Below, one piece after another: positions 33,709 to 42,875 of a stretch of 64,000 nt of DNA. Where the stretch lies: contig JAACJP010000040.1 in the NCBI GenBank assembly GCA_013368375.1, positions 310,001 to 374,000 on the forward strand. Reading direction: 5' to 3'. The position numbers were made by a program, and so were the translations under genes. The notes below the pieces were generated by a model, which saw only the letters and a program-made list of their open reading frames with translations, ran no database searches and had not been told where the DNA came from. How positions within the stretch are numbered: the first letter of the stretch is position 1; each line of letters begins with the position of its first letter. The stretch comes from Tricholomella constricta. Taxonomy: Eukaryota; Basidiomycota; Agaricomycetes; Agaricales; Lyophyllaceae.

Positions 33709-35415
33709 GCTGCACCTCCCTATCTCCACCCCGCTGCGTCCCGCGCGCTGGGCCGCCCTGCTACAGGAAACCGGCGGTCTCCCCCGCTTCCTTGAGGTTC
33801 CGAAAGGCCTCACTTCCGGCTTTAGCTTAGGTTCCGATTTTCACTTCTGGTCCCTCATCCTATCTAATCATTCACAGGTTTAGAAAATTTCGCTCTTGAT
33901 CACACGTACAATCCGCCCAATCATTACAAATCCCCCTCCCACCACGCCTTCGTGGTCTCCAAACTTTCCGAGGAGATCCGACTCGGTCGCCTCTCTCACG
34001 GCTACCCCCCTTCCCTAGCTACCCAATTATTCGGTCATTACCGTACTGCCCCCCTTAACGTAATAGAGAGAACCCCCGGTAAACTTCGTATCACAGTCGA
34101 CCATTCTTATCCACGAGGCAATCCACTAGTACCTTCTGTAAACTCCTGCATTAACGCGAAACACTTTCAATGCGCTTGGGGGACTTTCTCCTCCTGCTAT
34201 CTCCTGGTGGCTGACGCTCCTGAAGGCACCGAGGCGTGCGTCTTCGATGTCGACTCCGCGTTCCGAAACATCCCTACACGCCCCATTGATCGCACCGCTA
34301 CCGCCATCATGCTTAACGGGCTCATACATCTCGACGGTCGACTAAACTTCGGGATCTGTCCGGCGCCTGGTATCTTCGGTCTCGTGGCCGACGCCATCGT
34401 CTGGATTTATCTACATAAGGGTATCGACGCCGTCATCAAATGGGTCGACGACTTTATTTTCTTTCGATATCCGAAGAGTCGTCTCCCTTCCGGCGACCCC
34501 ATATTCTCATACGACGAGTCCATCATCTGGTCCATCGCATCTGATCTAGGCTGGCCTTGGGCTAAGGATAAATTTGTTCCTTTTGCGACCTCCTTCACTT
34601 ACATCGGATTTGAGTGGTCTCTATCTCTTAAGTCGGTTCGGCTTCCCGACGCCAAACGCGCTAAATACCTCACCAAGCTGGCTCCCTGGACCATAGGCTC
34701 CTTCGTTTCGCTCATTGCCACCGAGTCACTCATAGGCACTCTCAACCACATATGCCTCGTAATTCCCGCTGGCCGGTCCCACCTCCCCGCGCTGTACAAA
34801 TTTCGGGCCTCCTTCCCAGCCCCCTCCCCGCCTTGGTGTCGTCATCGTGTCACTCCGGCCGTCTTCGCCGAAATCACCTGGTGGTCCCACACGCTCACTC
34901 ATAGCGCGTGCTCTATGGACATCGTCCGCCCTCCCCCTCCTCGCGATCTGCCTATCTTCGTCGACGCCAGCACGTCCTGGGGAATCGGACTACACCTGAA
35001 TGGGAAGTGGCTGGCCTGGCAGCTATTACCAGGATGGAAGTCCGACGACCGGGACATCGGTTGGGCGGAGATGGTAGCGGTTGATCTCGCCCTACGGGCG
35101 GCTATCTCCTCTGGCCTGGCGAACTGCCACCTCGTTTTTCGTTCCGATAACGCGGGCGTCGTCGGAGCCCTCTCAGCGGGACGTTCGCGAAATTCGCAAC
35201 AGAATGCTATTCTGCGCCATATCGTCGCTAACTTCCAGGCGCACCACCTTTGGATTACGATCTCGTGGGTCCCTTCAGCCGAGAATTTAGCCGATGGCCC
35301 TTCGCGCGGAGAATTTCCCCCTCGTAACACTCTATTTGCGTTTCCTCCCGCTATACCATCCTATCTCAAGCCATTCGTAGCACCTTCGATTTCCTATCAT
35401 ACCTTACCTATCTGA
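33647..35415 (+). CDS. Ngaro ORF2, reverse transcriptase-RNase H with an intron
   Basis: The ATG at 33647 overlaps the end of ORF1 in another frame. The frame PLRPARWAALLQETGGLPRF...LTSGFSLG runs to 33830. A 47-bp GT-AG gap (33831-33877) then joins it, in phase, to LENFALDHTYNPPNHYKSP and the open frame to 35415, giving 573 aa. RT motifs: PLVPSVNSCINA, VFDVDSAFRNIP (motif A), NFGICPAPGIFGLVAD (motif B) and IKWVDDFIFF (catalytic VDD). RNase H follows: IFVDASTSWGIGLHLNGKW, WAEMVAVDLALRAA, FRSDNAGVVGA and WVPSAENLADGPSRG. Without splicing, a TAA at 33865 would interrupt the frame. Confidence 0.83.
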
Positions 35416-35583
35416 CCTGTACAATCAAGTCTTCACTAGTTCACACTCGTACCTTGATAATCAACACTCTTAATTCATCAGCGCGTGCTTTACGGCCTAT
35501 TGAACACCTCCACATCCCATCGGCCCAAATTGAAATAAGCCCATGCTTAAAACCTGCGGCTGACCTGTCCCCGGATTGCTTCA

Positions 35584-36708
35584 ATGCGCCGCCACTATCA
35601 CACCTCCCCGTACATCTCCAAACTGGCCGCGGAACACACCGCGCGAGTTTTTCGGCGCCCTCACGAACACTCACGCACCTCTCCTAAGGGTAAGCTCCCT
35701 AAACACAGTTGGCTTCCCCCGCCCTCTCTACAAATTCCAGTCGATCGGGCAATTCGTCATGCGTGGCAACCTTCCACCACTTCTGCATACTCTCGGGGCG
35801 TCCGGGACTTCTTCGACTTCTGCGACAGAGAGAAAATCCCTCTGTCGGCATGCATTCCGGCTTCCGAGGCGCTCCTCTGTACCTTCGCCGCCTCTTTCGG
35901 CGGTTCTCTCTCGGGCGGAACCATTCGCTCGAAATGCTCAGCTCTTCGTTCATGGCACATTCAGAATTCGCTGCCCTGGCTCGGAGGAACTCAACTCGCG
36001 TACGTAATTAAAGGCTGCGAAAATATGCGCCCCGCCCAATCTTTTATCGCGAAGCGCGCTGCCTTCTCCCTCGTGGACCTCACTATACTGCTCGAGACCC
36101 TGGATAGCTCTTCTCCGCTCGACGCCTGTGTCGCATTTGTCGCCTCGGCGGCGTTCTGGGGTCAATTACGACTCGGAGAACTTCTTCCGTCACGGGAAAC
36201 ACACGTTCCGAAGCTTTCATTCCCATCCTGGTCTGATCTTAAATCCCCTAACGCCGCTGGCTCACGGGTCCTCCACCTGCCGCATTCGAAAACCAAAGGA
36301 AACGCGGGAGAGAACGTTATTCTTACGCGTCAGCACCTGGCAGATCCTATTGCGTGCCTTGATAACCACTTCCTAGCCAATGAACCGCCCGACCGTTCGC
36401 ATCCCCTAGCAGCTTACAAATCGGTAAACGGCACTCTGGTCACTCTGTCCAAGCGAAAATTCCTCGCTCGCTGTAACGCAGTTTTCGCTTCCCGACGTCT
36501 CCCTGCAGTATCTGGTCACTGTTTCCGCATTAGCGGCACGACACAGCTTCTATTAGCCGGAGTACCTCCCGACATCGTGAAAGTTATGGGGCGATGGACG
36601 TCCGATTCGTTTCTCCGGTACTGGAGGTCGCTCGATGTACTCGCACCAATGTACATGGAATTACTTGCTCCACTATTTAACACGACCGCGTCAAGCCCTT
36701 CATCTTGA
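35584..36708 (+). CDS. Ngaro ORF3, tyrosine recombinase
   Basis: ATG at 35584, 374 aa. The N-terminal part has a core-binding-like helical domain (HAWQPSTTSAYSRGVRDFFD). Catalytic landmarks of the YR superfamily: Arg in FWGQLRLGELLPS, the H-x-x-R pair in SGHCFRISG, and GRWTSDSFLRYWR containing the probable nucleophilic Tyr. It is expected to integrate a circular cDNA by strand exchange. It ends 59 bp before B1. Confidence 0.87.
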   Translation: MRRHYHTSPYISKLAAEHTARVFRRPHEHSRTSPKGKLPKHSWLPPPSLQIPVDRAIRHAWQPSTTSAYSRGVRDFFDFCDREKIPLSACIPASEALLCTFAASFGGSLSGGTIRSKCSALRSWHIQNSLPWLGGTQLAYVIKGCENMRPAQSFIAKRAAFSLVDLTILLETLDSSSPLDACVAFVASAAFWGQLRLGELLPSRETHVPKLSFPSWSDLKSPNAAGSRVLHLPHSKTKGNAGENVILTRQHLADPIACLDNHFLANEPPDRSHPLAAYKSVNGTLVTLSKRKFLARCNAVFASRRLPAVSGHCFRISGTTQLLLAGVPPDIVKVMGRWTSDSFLRYWRSLDVLAPMYMELLAPLFNTTASSPSS

Positions 36709-36767
36709 TCTCCGATCTGGGGGTCATCTGCGCTTGCTCCGACGCGTCTCACGGCTCTCCTTCGGTG

Positions 36768-36912
36768 TGGGTTCACAGCCTTCTCATTCAGACCCCCTCG
36801 GTGCTCAAGCCGAAAGGCTCTCTGAGTTCCTACCCCACCTATACGGTATAGTTTGTGTTTGTACATGTAGACGAACCTAAAAGAACGCGTCATGGGACAA
36901 GTAAACACGAAA
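36768..36912 (+). repeat. Ngaro split repeat B1
   Basis: 145 bp, identical by eye to B2 at 37185-37329. Ends in CACGAAA directly joined to A2, the same junction expected in a circular intermediate. Confidence 0.92.
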
Positions 36913-37082
36913 TGAAAGTCCTCCGAAAGGAGGCACGGGATGAGGAAGGACACGTTTCGTGACACGCGGGCACATGACCTGGACGCCTCTTACTTCCTTA
37001 CCTCCATCTTCGCGTACTCCTACCTGTACTTCTGAATTCGAATCTGGACGTTCTCCTTCATGTCTATCCTTTCCATCTCGCG
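36913..37082 (+). repeat. Ngaro split repeat A2
   Basis: 170-bp copy of A1 lying internally, between B1 and B2. It is followed by ~100 bp unique to the A2-B2 interval (37083-37184). Confidence 0.92.
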
Positions 37083-37184
37083 CCCACCCGCCCACTCCTT
37101 CTCTATAATCTCTCTCGTCCATTCTTTCCGCTTCCTTAGTTTCTTCTACAAATACAAACACATTCTCTACTGTACCTGTTTGAT

Positions 37185-37329
37185 TGGGTTCACAGCCTTC
37201 TCATTCAGACCCCCTCGGTGCTCAAGCCGAAAGGCTCTCTGAGTTCCTACCCCACCTATACGGTATAGTTTGTGTTTGTACATGTAGACGAACCTAAAAG
37301 AACGCGTCATGGGACAAGTAAACACGAAA
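37185..37329 (+). repeat. Ngaro split repeat B2 (right terminus)
   Basis: 145-bp terminal copy of B1. It is followed without any duplication by the last 12 bases of the G2 LTR. Confidence 0.92.
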
Positions 37330-37341
37330 GTTCCCCTAACA

Positions 37342-40300
37342 TCACCCCCCCTTTTGAATCGCAACGACTCGGTGCGGGGTGACGGTGGCGAAGATGGCGG
37401 GGGATAGAGTGAAGATGCCACGAATGTGGCGTGGGGCGTCGGGGTTGTCGCGGTGAAATTTGCGTACCAGATCGGGGGCGGCGACATTTTCGCGAGGTTC
37501 CCAAGAAGCTTCTTCGTAACCATAGCCCTTCCACAGGACCTTGTACTGTAGTTTTTTGCGGAAGGTTCGGCTATCGAGGATCTTTTCAACTTCGTAATGG
37601 GGTTCGTCGTCGATTATGTCGGGGGGCGGAGGGGGATCGGATCGACGACCTTCGATCGGATCAGCAATGGCGGGGATGAGCTTCACGACGTGGAAGACTG
37701 GGTGGATGCGCTTCATGGACTGAGGCAGCAGGAGGCGGTATGCCAGCGGGCCGACTCGCCTTTGCACGACGAAAGGGCCAAGGTAGCGATGCGACAACTT
37801 CTTAGACGGTCGGGTCGTAGAAATGTCGGTCGCGTCCAAGTATACCTTGTCGCCAGGCTGGTAGTCGGGCGTTGGGGCGTGCCGCTGGTTGTAATACCGC
37901 TCCATGTCGTCTTTGGCCTTTGAAAGCGCTGCCTTGGCTTCCTCCTGTGCTTCCTTCATGCGCTCCACGAACTCGTCTGCTGACTCGTTCTTGGAAGCGC
38001 CCCGACGCGGCTCAAAGCCCATGCGCGGATGCCGACCAGTGTCAAGCAGGAAGGGGGTCTGCTGCGTCGCTGAATGTACATGGTTGTTGTAACTGAATTC
38101 GGCGTCGGGCAGGAGGTCCTCCCAATCGTTCTGGCGCTCATTGCAGAAGACTCGCAAGAACTGTTCCAGTTCCTGGTTGACACGCTCTGTCTGTCCGTCG
38201 GTCTGTGGGTGGTACGCCGTCGAGGCCGACAGCTTGATACCCAGGAGTCTGTACAGTTCGCGCGTGAACTCGGCGACGAACTGTGGACCTCGATCGGAGA
38301 CGAATGCGTCGGGGAGACCGTGCAGCTTCCAGACGTGGCGACGGTAGAGGTTCGCAGCTCCCAGGGCCGAACAAGTCGTGTGCGACGCGATGAAGTGCGC
38401 GCGCTTTCCGACCGAATCCACGACATTCATGATCGCGTCGTGGCCGTTGGACTCTGGAAGTTCGGTGATGAAGTCGACCGATACGACATTCCATCGGCCT
38501 TCGGGGATGGGAAGCGGCTGCAGCTGTCCGACGGGGAGTTGGCGGCGAGGTTTTGTGCGCAGACACATGTCACAGGTGCTGGTGTACGAACCGATGAAGC
38601 GCGACATCTGGGGCCACCAGTAGTTGCGCGACACCAGTTCGAGCGTCTTCCAGCGACCGGGGTGACCAGCGACCTTGGAGTCGTGGTGCTGCTCCACAAT
38701 GCGTCGGCGAAGGTCTGGGACGTTCGGGACATAGATCCGTCCACGGAACGTGAGCAGACCGCCTTCCTCTCCCCACTCGCCAAAGCGAAGGGAGCGGCCG
38801 GCGATCTTGGATGCTTTGACCAGTTGCGCCGCTTTCGCGACCGCATCCTCCTGAGCTCCATCGCGATTGCCCTTGCGGATCGCTTTCAGCACATCATCCT
38901 CCTCTCTGACCAGTGCAAGGCCTTCAGTTGCACGAACGGCGAAGAATTCTGGTTTGAGCAGCACGATGTTGGCGTTGTCGGCGCTTCCGTCGCCATGGTC
39001 GGGGCGACGCGATAACGCGTCGGGTTTGCCCATGCTACGGCCAGGACGGTGGTGGAGGGCGAAGTCGAAGTTAGCGAGGTAAAGCGACCATCGGGCTTGA
39101 CGCCGATTGAGTTTCTTCGCGGTGAGGAAGTACTCAAGGTTCTTGTGGTCGGTCCAGATCTCCACCTTGTGCTTTGCGCCTTCTACGAAGTGTCGCCATT
39201 CCTCCAGAGACCGGATGATCGCCAGCATCTCTTTGTCATGGATCTCGTAGTTCCGCTCAACGGCGTTCAAGCTCTTCGAGTAGAACGCGACCGGGTGCCA
39301 CTTGCCATCGGATGGCGACTCTTGCGACAGGACCGCGCCCGTTGCGAAGTCGGACGAGTCGGCTTCGATGCGGTACGGTCGGTCGTCGTCGGGGAACATG
39401 AGGACTGGCCCCGACGTGATCGCGGACTTCAGAAGGGCAAAGGCCGACTGCTCCGACTCTCCCCACCGCCAGGCGACGTCCTTGCCCGTCAGATCGAACA
39501 GGGGTCGGGCGTGGTGCGAAAAGTCCTGGATGAACTGTCGGTAGAAATTGGTGAAGCCTAGGAACGCTTGCACCTCCTTCTTGTTCTTTGGCGCCGGCCA
39601 TTCCAACACTCCAGCGACTTTAACCGGATCCATTTCCGCTTGCCCTTGCGAGATGATCAGCCCGAGATACTCGATCTTAGTCTGCTCAAATTCGCATTTC
39701 TCGGGCTTTAGGAACAGCTGATGTTCGCGGAGTCGGTCCAGTACCAGTCGCGTGACCCGATGGTGTTCCTCTAGCGTCTTTGTATAAATCAAGATGTCAT
39801 CGAGGTACACGCAAACAACACCTTCAGCGATCAGATCGCGGAAGATATCATTCATCATGGTCTGAAATGTGGCGGGGCTGTTCGTGAGGCCGAAGAACAT
39901 GACGAGCGGCTCGAAGAGGCCGCGATTCGTCCGAAACGCTGCCTTCCACTCGTCGCCTTCCTTGATCCGCACGTTGTTGTACCCCCATCGGACGTCCAAC
40001 TTGGTGAAGTACCGCGCGCCGCGAAGGTTATTCACCAGTTCGCTAATGAGGGGCAGCGGGTATCGGTTCTTCACCGTGAGCGCATTGAGCGTCCGATAGT
40101 CCTGAACCAGTCCGAGCGACCCGTCCTTCTTCTTGATGAAGAAGACCGGCGACGCCATGGGCGACTTGGACGGTCGGATGCGACCTGTCTCGAGGTTCTC
40201 CTTGAGGAACGCGTCGAGTTCGACCTGTTCTGCCGGTGAGAGCGGGTAGACCTTCGTGCCCGTCGGCGACGCGCCCGGCTCCAGTTCGATGGCATGGTCC

Positions 40301-41361
40301 CATTGCTTGCGCTCTGGAAGCTCATCGAATGCGACTTTGGAGAAGACATCTTCAAAGTCGTGGAGGTGGGTCGGTACTGCGTCGCGGAAAGTTCTGGGCA
40401 CGGAGTTAGCAGCGTGCGCTTCCGCAAGTCGCTGCGATGTCGTTTGGCTGGCCCGAATATGTTCGGCTGTCGGAGTCGGATGGATCGCGGTCGCGAAGAT
40501 GCGATCGCCACTCAGGAAGGTTTCCACCAGGAAGTCGTCAGACTCTGGGTCAGGTTCCTCCAGGACCGGGGTGTAGGGGAGGAACTCCTCCTCATCAGAG
40601 TCGTCCTCAACATACGGGTTGGTCGGGGCTCGCAGGTCGGGCTCAGTCATCGGTATACCGTCGGCTCGACAGGCGCGGATCGCTGCGCGCACTTTGGTGC
40701 GTGCGCGCCGATCGGCTTTGACCTCGTCCTTGCAGGTGCCGCACTGCGTCGGACAGCGACTCATCTTCACCTCCTTGGTCTCCCAGTCGATCTCGGGGTT
40801 ATGGTTTTTAAGCCAGTTGAACCCGAGGATCATGTCTTGCTTGCCTAACTGGGTGACCCCGAAGACGGCTCGTTCGGTATGACCGTTGTATCGCAAGACA
40901 GCTTCTACGATGCAAGAGACCGAACCGCCTTCGTTGAGAGTGCCGTCCACATTGTAAACCGGGGATGGCCGACTAAGCACCTTGGTTGTGAGCTTGTGTT
41001 TCTCGACGAAAGCAACATTGAGAAAACTGCCAGTCGCTCCGCTGTCCACTAGGGCAGTGACGGCATGCGACTCCTGGGTGTCGGTGGTCTCCAGTTCGAC
41101 GTTGAGCCACAGGGATCTGGGGCAGGGGGAGGCAGCGGCGATGAAGCGACTAGGGAGTCGCTTTTCCCAGCGGGGTAGGCCACGACGCGACGGGGCGATC
41201 GGCTTTGCGACTGCGATTGGTGTCGTCGGGTCGGAGGGGTTTTGTACGTCTTTGTCGGTCGGTTCACTCGTCGGAATAGCAGCAATATTAGGTGTATTGG
41301 CGTATTCTACGGATAAAGGAGCGAACCGATTACGACTAGACAACGGGGGCGTACGTTCCAC
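37342..41361 (-). CDS. G2 pol polyprotein, intact
   Basis: 1,339 open codons with protease (ALVDSGATGSFLN), RT (RYFTKLDVRWGYNNVRI, FGLTNSPATFQ, YLDDILIYTK), RNase H (RIEADSSDFATGAVLSQ, WTDHKNLEYF) and integrase (HHCC finger, SVDFITELP, FVSDRGPQFVAEF, HPQTDGQTERVNQELEQF). A chromodomain (EVEKILDSRTF, KVLWKGYGYEEASWEP) lies near the C-terminus. The first start-like codon is GTG. The frame is open upstream into the end of gag in the -1 register, so a gag-pol fusion made by -1 frameshifting is the likely product. It should catalyse reverse transcription and integration of G2, and perhaps of G1 in trans. Confidence 0.94.
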   Translation of the reverse strand: MERTPPLSSRNRFAPLSVEYANTPNIAAIPTSEPTDKDVQNPSDPTTPIAVAKPIAPSRRGLPRWEKRLPSRFIAAASPCPRSLWLNVELETTDTQESHAVTALVDSGATGSFLNVAFVEKHKLTTKVLSRPSPVYNVDGTLNEGGSVSCIVEAVLRYNGHTERAVFGVTQLGKQDMILGFNWLKNHNPEIDWETKEVKMSRCPTQCGTCKDEVKADRRARTKVRAAIRACRADGIPMTEPDLRAPTNPYVEDDSDEEEFLPYTPVLEEPDPESDDFLVETFLSGDRIFATAIHPTPTAEHIRASQTTSQRLAEAHAANSVPRTFRDAVPTHLHDFEDVFSKVAFDELPERKQWDHAIELEPGASPTGTKVYPLSPAEQVELDAFLKENLETGRIRPSKSPMASPVFFIKKKDGSLGLVQDYRTLNALTVKNRYPLPLISELVNNLRGARYFTKLDVRWGYNNVRIKEGDEWKAAFRTNRGLFEPLVMFFGLTNSPATFQTMMNDIFRDLIAEGVVCVYLDDILIYTKTLEEHHRVTRLVLDRLREHQLFLKPEKCEFEQTKIEYLGLIISQGQAEMDPVKVAGVLEWPAPKNKKEVQAFLGFTNFYRQFIQDFSHHARPLFDLTGKDVAWRWGESEQSAFALLKSAITSGPVLMFPDDDRPYRIEADSSDFATGAVLSQESPSDGKWHPVAFYSKSLNAVERNYEIHDKEMLAIIRSLEEWRHFVEGAKHKVEIWTDHKNLEYFLTAKKLNRRQARWSLYLANFDFALHHRPGRSMGKPDALSRRPDHGDGSADNANIVLLKPEFFAVRATEGLALVREEDDVLKAIRKGNRDGAQEDAVAKAAQLVKASKIAGRSLRFGEWGEEGGLLTFRGRIYVPNVPDLRRRIVEQHHDSKVAGHPGRWKTLELVSRNYWWPQMSRFIGSYTSTCDMCLRTKPRRQLPVGQLQPLPIPEGRWNVVSVDFITELPESNGHDAIMNVVDSVGKRAHFIASHTTCSALGAANLYRRHVWKLHGLPDAFVSDRGPQFVAEFTRELYRLLGIKLSASTAYHPQTDGQTERVNQELEQFLRVFCNERQNDWEDLLPDAEFSYNNHVHSATQQTPFLLDTGRHPRMGFEPRRGASKNESADEFVERMKEAQEEAKAALSKAKDDMERYYNQRHAPTPDYQPGDKVYLDATDISTTRPSKKLSHRYLGPFVVQRRVGPLAYRLLLPQSMKRIHPVFHVVKLIPAIADPIEGRRSDPPPPPDIIDDEPHYEVEKILDSRTFRKKLQYKVLWKGYGYEEASWEPRENVAAPDLVRKFHRDNPDAPRHIRGIFTLSPAIFATVTPHRVVAIQKGG

Positions 41362-41382
41362 CCGTTGTGTAATTAAAAACCC
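41340..41382 (-). promoter_or_regulatory. Predicted -1 ribosomal frameshift signal, gag-pol of G2
   Basis: The slippery heptamer G GGT TTT (41376-41382, minus strand) precedes the gag TAA (41373-41375). A 7-nt spacer (41369-41375) separates it from stem arms ACAACGGG (41361-41368) and CCCGTTGT (41340-41347), with a 13-nt loop. After slippage the ribosome reads TTA ATT ACA CAA CGG into pol. Spacing and heptamer fit the X XXY YYZ rule. Confidence 0.75.
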
Positions 41383-42587
41383 TCCTCGGCGTCGGAGGCG
41401 GTCGCGTCGGCCGACGATGGAGTCGGGTCGGCGGGGACTGCGTCCTTGCGAGCTAGACGTTCCATGATAAGCGCCTCCAGCTCATCATCGAGCATGTGGC
41501 GCACGTCCCAGCGCAAAGGGCAGTCACGAGAGTAGTGACCCTTTTTCTTGCACCGAAAACAGTGGTCGTCGGCAGGCGCGACTCGATCGCGCATCCGATC
41601 TACGTCCATTGGGATGCCCTGGGGGATCGGCCTGGGGGCTGGTGCGGCAGGAGCGCGGGGGGCGGGGGGAGCGGGAGCGGGAGCGGGAGCGGGGGCAGTA
41701 GCGAACGCCCATCGTGCAGCTGCGGTGGTGGGCGGGCGGCTGTCGGGCGCCTTTGTCGGGACCATCCGACGGTGGAAGTCGTCCTCCGACCTCATGATGA
41801 AGTCTTGAGAACGAGCGATCCTCAGCCACTCCTCAATCTTCTCATCGTGCGGGCGACCCGTGGTGATGCTTCCGAGTCGCCTCGAGAGCTTCGGGTCCAT
41901 TCCCCGACGGAATTTGAGGACCAGGTGACGCCCATCTGGGTAGCCCGCCTTGACCCACAGGGATCGGAACGAGTCGATGTACTCGTCGATCGATCGACCG
42001 TTCTGGAAGTACGCCGTCGACTCCAGGATGAGCGCGGCATCGGCGACCTCGTCGAAGAGGAAGAACTCGCCACGGAAGGTGTCTTCGAAGTCCTTCCAGG
42101 CGGGAAAGACGTCCTTGGCGGTTCCGAACTGGAACACCCGACTGACGAAGTCGGCGGCTCGCCCGTGCTGCATGTACGACAGCACCCATACTATTCGGGC
42201 GTGGTCGTCGGCGAAACTTCCCCCGCACAAGGAGAAGTAGAGCTTGCAGGCGTTCAAGAACGCGCGACCGCCCGATCGGGCGCCGTCGTAAATGGGAGGG
42301 GGCGACGGTCGGAGGTGGTGCGATCCCGATCGCGGAGAGCCTGGCAGCGGGGTGGTCGTCTCAGGCGGCGGGGGGGTCGTGTCTGCTTCGGGAGCAGCGG
42401 GGGTGGGATTGGGGGGTGTCCCCGACATGAATTTTTCGAAAAGAGCGGAGAGGCGGTCCATAGAGGCCGAGTTGGAGGTATTGGAGGCAGAGAGAGCCGA
42501 AATTGTGGCTTCCATATTCGCCAACCGCTCCTCCGTCGTGAGGAAGGGAGAGAACGGTCGCTGCGACATGTCACCAAATTCGGACAT
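41373..42587 (-). CDS. G2 gag, intact
   Basis: 404 aa from ATG 42587. It has the same layout as G1 gag: N-terminal coil, Pro/Thr-rich linker, capsid region (FEDTFRGEFFLFDEVADAAL), Ala/Pro-rich spacer and the zinc knuckle CFRCKKKGHYSRDC near residue 355. The position that is TGA in G1 reads CGA here. It is expected to form virus-like particles and package element RNA. It ends at TAA 41373-41375, immediately after the slippery heptamer. Confidence 0.93.
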   Translation of the reverse strand: MSEFGDMSQRPFSPFLTTEERLANMEATISALSASNTSNSASMDRLSALFEKFMSGTPPNPTPAAPEADTTPPPPETTTPLPGSPRSGSHHLRPSPPPIYDGARSGGRAFLNACKLYFSLCGGSFADDHARIVWVLSYMQHGRAADFVSRVFQFGTAKDVFPAWKDFEDTFRGEFFLFDEVADAALILESTAYFQNGRSIDEYIDSFRSLWVKAGYPDGRHLVLKFRRGMDPKLSRRLGSITTGRPHDEKIEEWLRIARSQDFIMRSEDDFHRRMVPTKAPDSRPPTTAAARWAFATAPAPAPAPAPPAPRAPAAPAPRPIPQGIPMDVDRMRDRVAPADDHCFRCKKKGHYSRDCPLRWDVRHMLDDELEALIMERLARKDAVPADPTPSSADATASDAEEGF

Positions 42588-42700
42588 CTCGAAACGGGAC
42601 TGGACGGGCGATCGGGGCGAGCGCGCGTTGGACGGTCGCGTGTAGCAGACGCGTGTTTCGGCGCGGAAGCGGATCGGTCGGCTTCGTCGGGTTTCTAGAG

Positions 42701-42875
42701 TTACTCTATTCTGCTGTTAGGGCGACCTCAGCGCAGAGCTTAGTCGTGCTGGCAGAGGGGAATCCAATGTTATATTATGTACGATTAGAGAGAACGTAAG
42801 TAGACCTACCTGGCAGAGGGGAATCCAATGAGAATAGAGTAAAGGATTCCCCCATGTCAGGAGGATGACTATATA
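42701..42875 (-). promoter_or_regulatory. G2 TATA box, predicted RNA start and self-complementary primer site
   Basis: TATATA at 42870-42875 lies about 30 nt upstream of TTACTCTATTCT (minus strand, 42842-42831). The complement AGAATAGAGTAA (42712-42701) is 2 nt beyond the 5' LTR edge at 42715. The same geometry is found in G1 even though the LTRs have diverged. Confidence 0.62.

Larger units (their letters stand above)
31336..37329 (+). mobile_element. Ngaro-type tyrosine-recombinase retrotransposon
   Basis: This 5,994-bp element has split direct repeats: A1 31336-31505, B1 36768-36912, A2 36913-37082, B2 37185-37329. The order A1-ORFs-B1-A2-B2 is diagnostic of Ngaro/PAT-like YR retroelements, which insert via a circular DNA rather than an integrase. 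It encodes a zinc-knuckle gag-like protein, a reverse transcriptase with RNase H, and a tyrosine recombinase. No methyltransferase domain of the DIRS/PAT type was seen, favouring Ngaro. There is no target duplication at its ends, as expected for recombinase insertion. All three frames are open, so this copy may be functional. Confidence 0.9.
30851..37341 (-). repeat. G2 3' LTR, split by the Ngaro insertion
   Basis: Bases 30851-31335 (485 bp) match 42715-43199 of the intact right LTR. The last 12 bases (GTTCCCCTAACA) are displaced to 37330-37341 by the Ngaro element. No base of the LTR is duplicated or lost at the junction. Confidence 0.93.

Noticed and set aside
32698..33813. 371-codon minus-strand open frame inside the Ngaro ORF1/ORF2 region
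   Set aside because: Antisense to zinc-knuckle coding sequence, low complexity, no domain.
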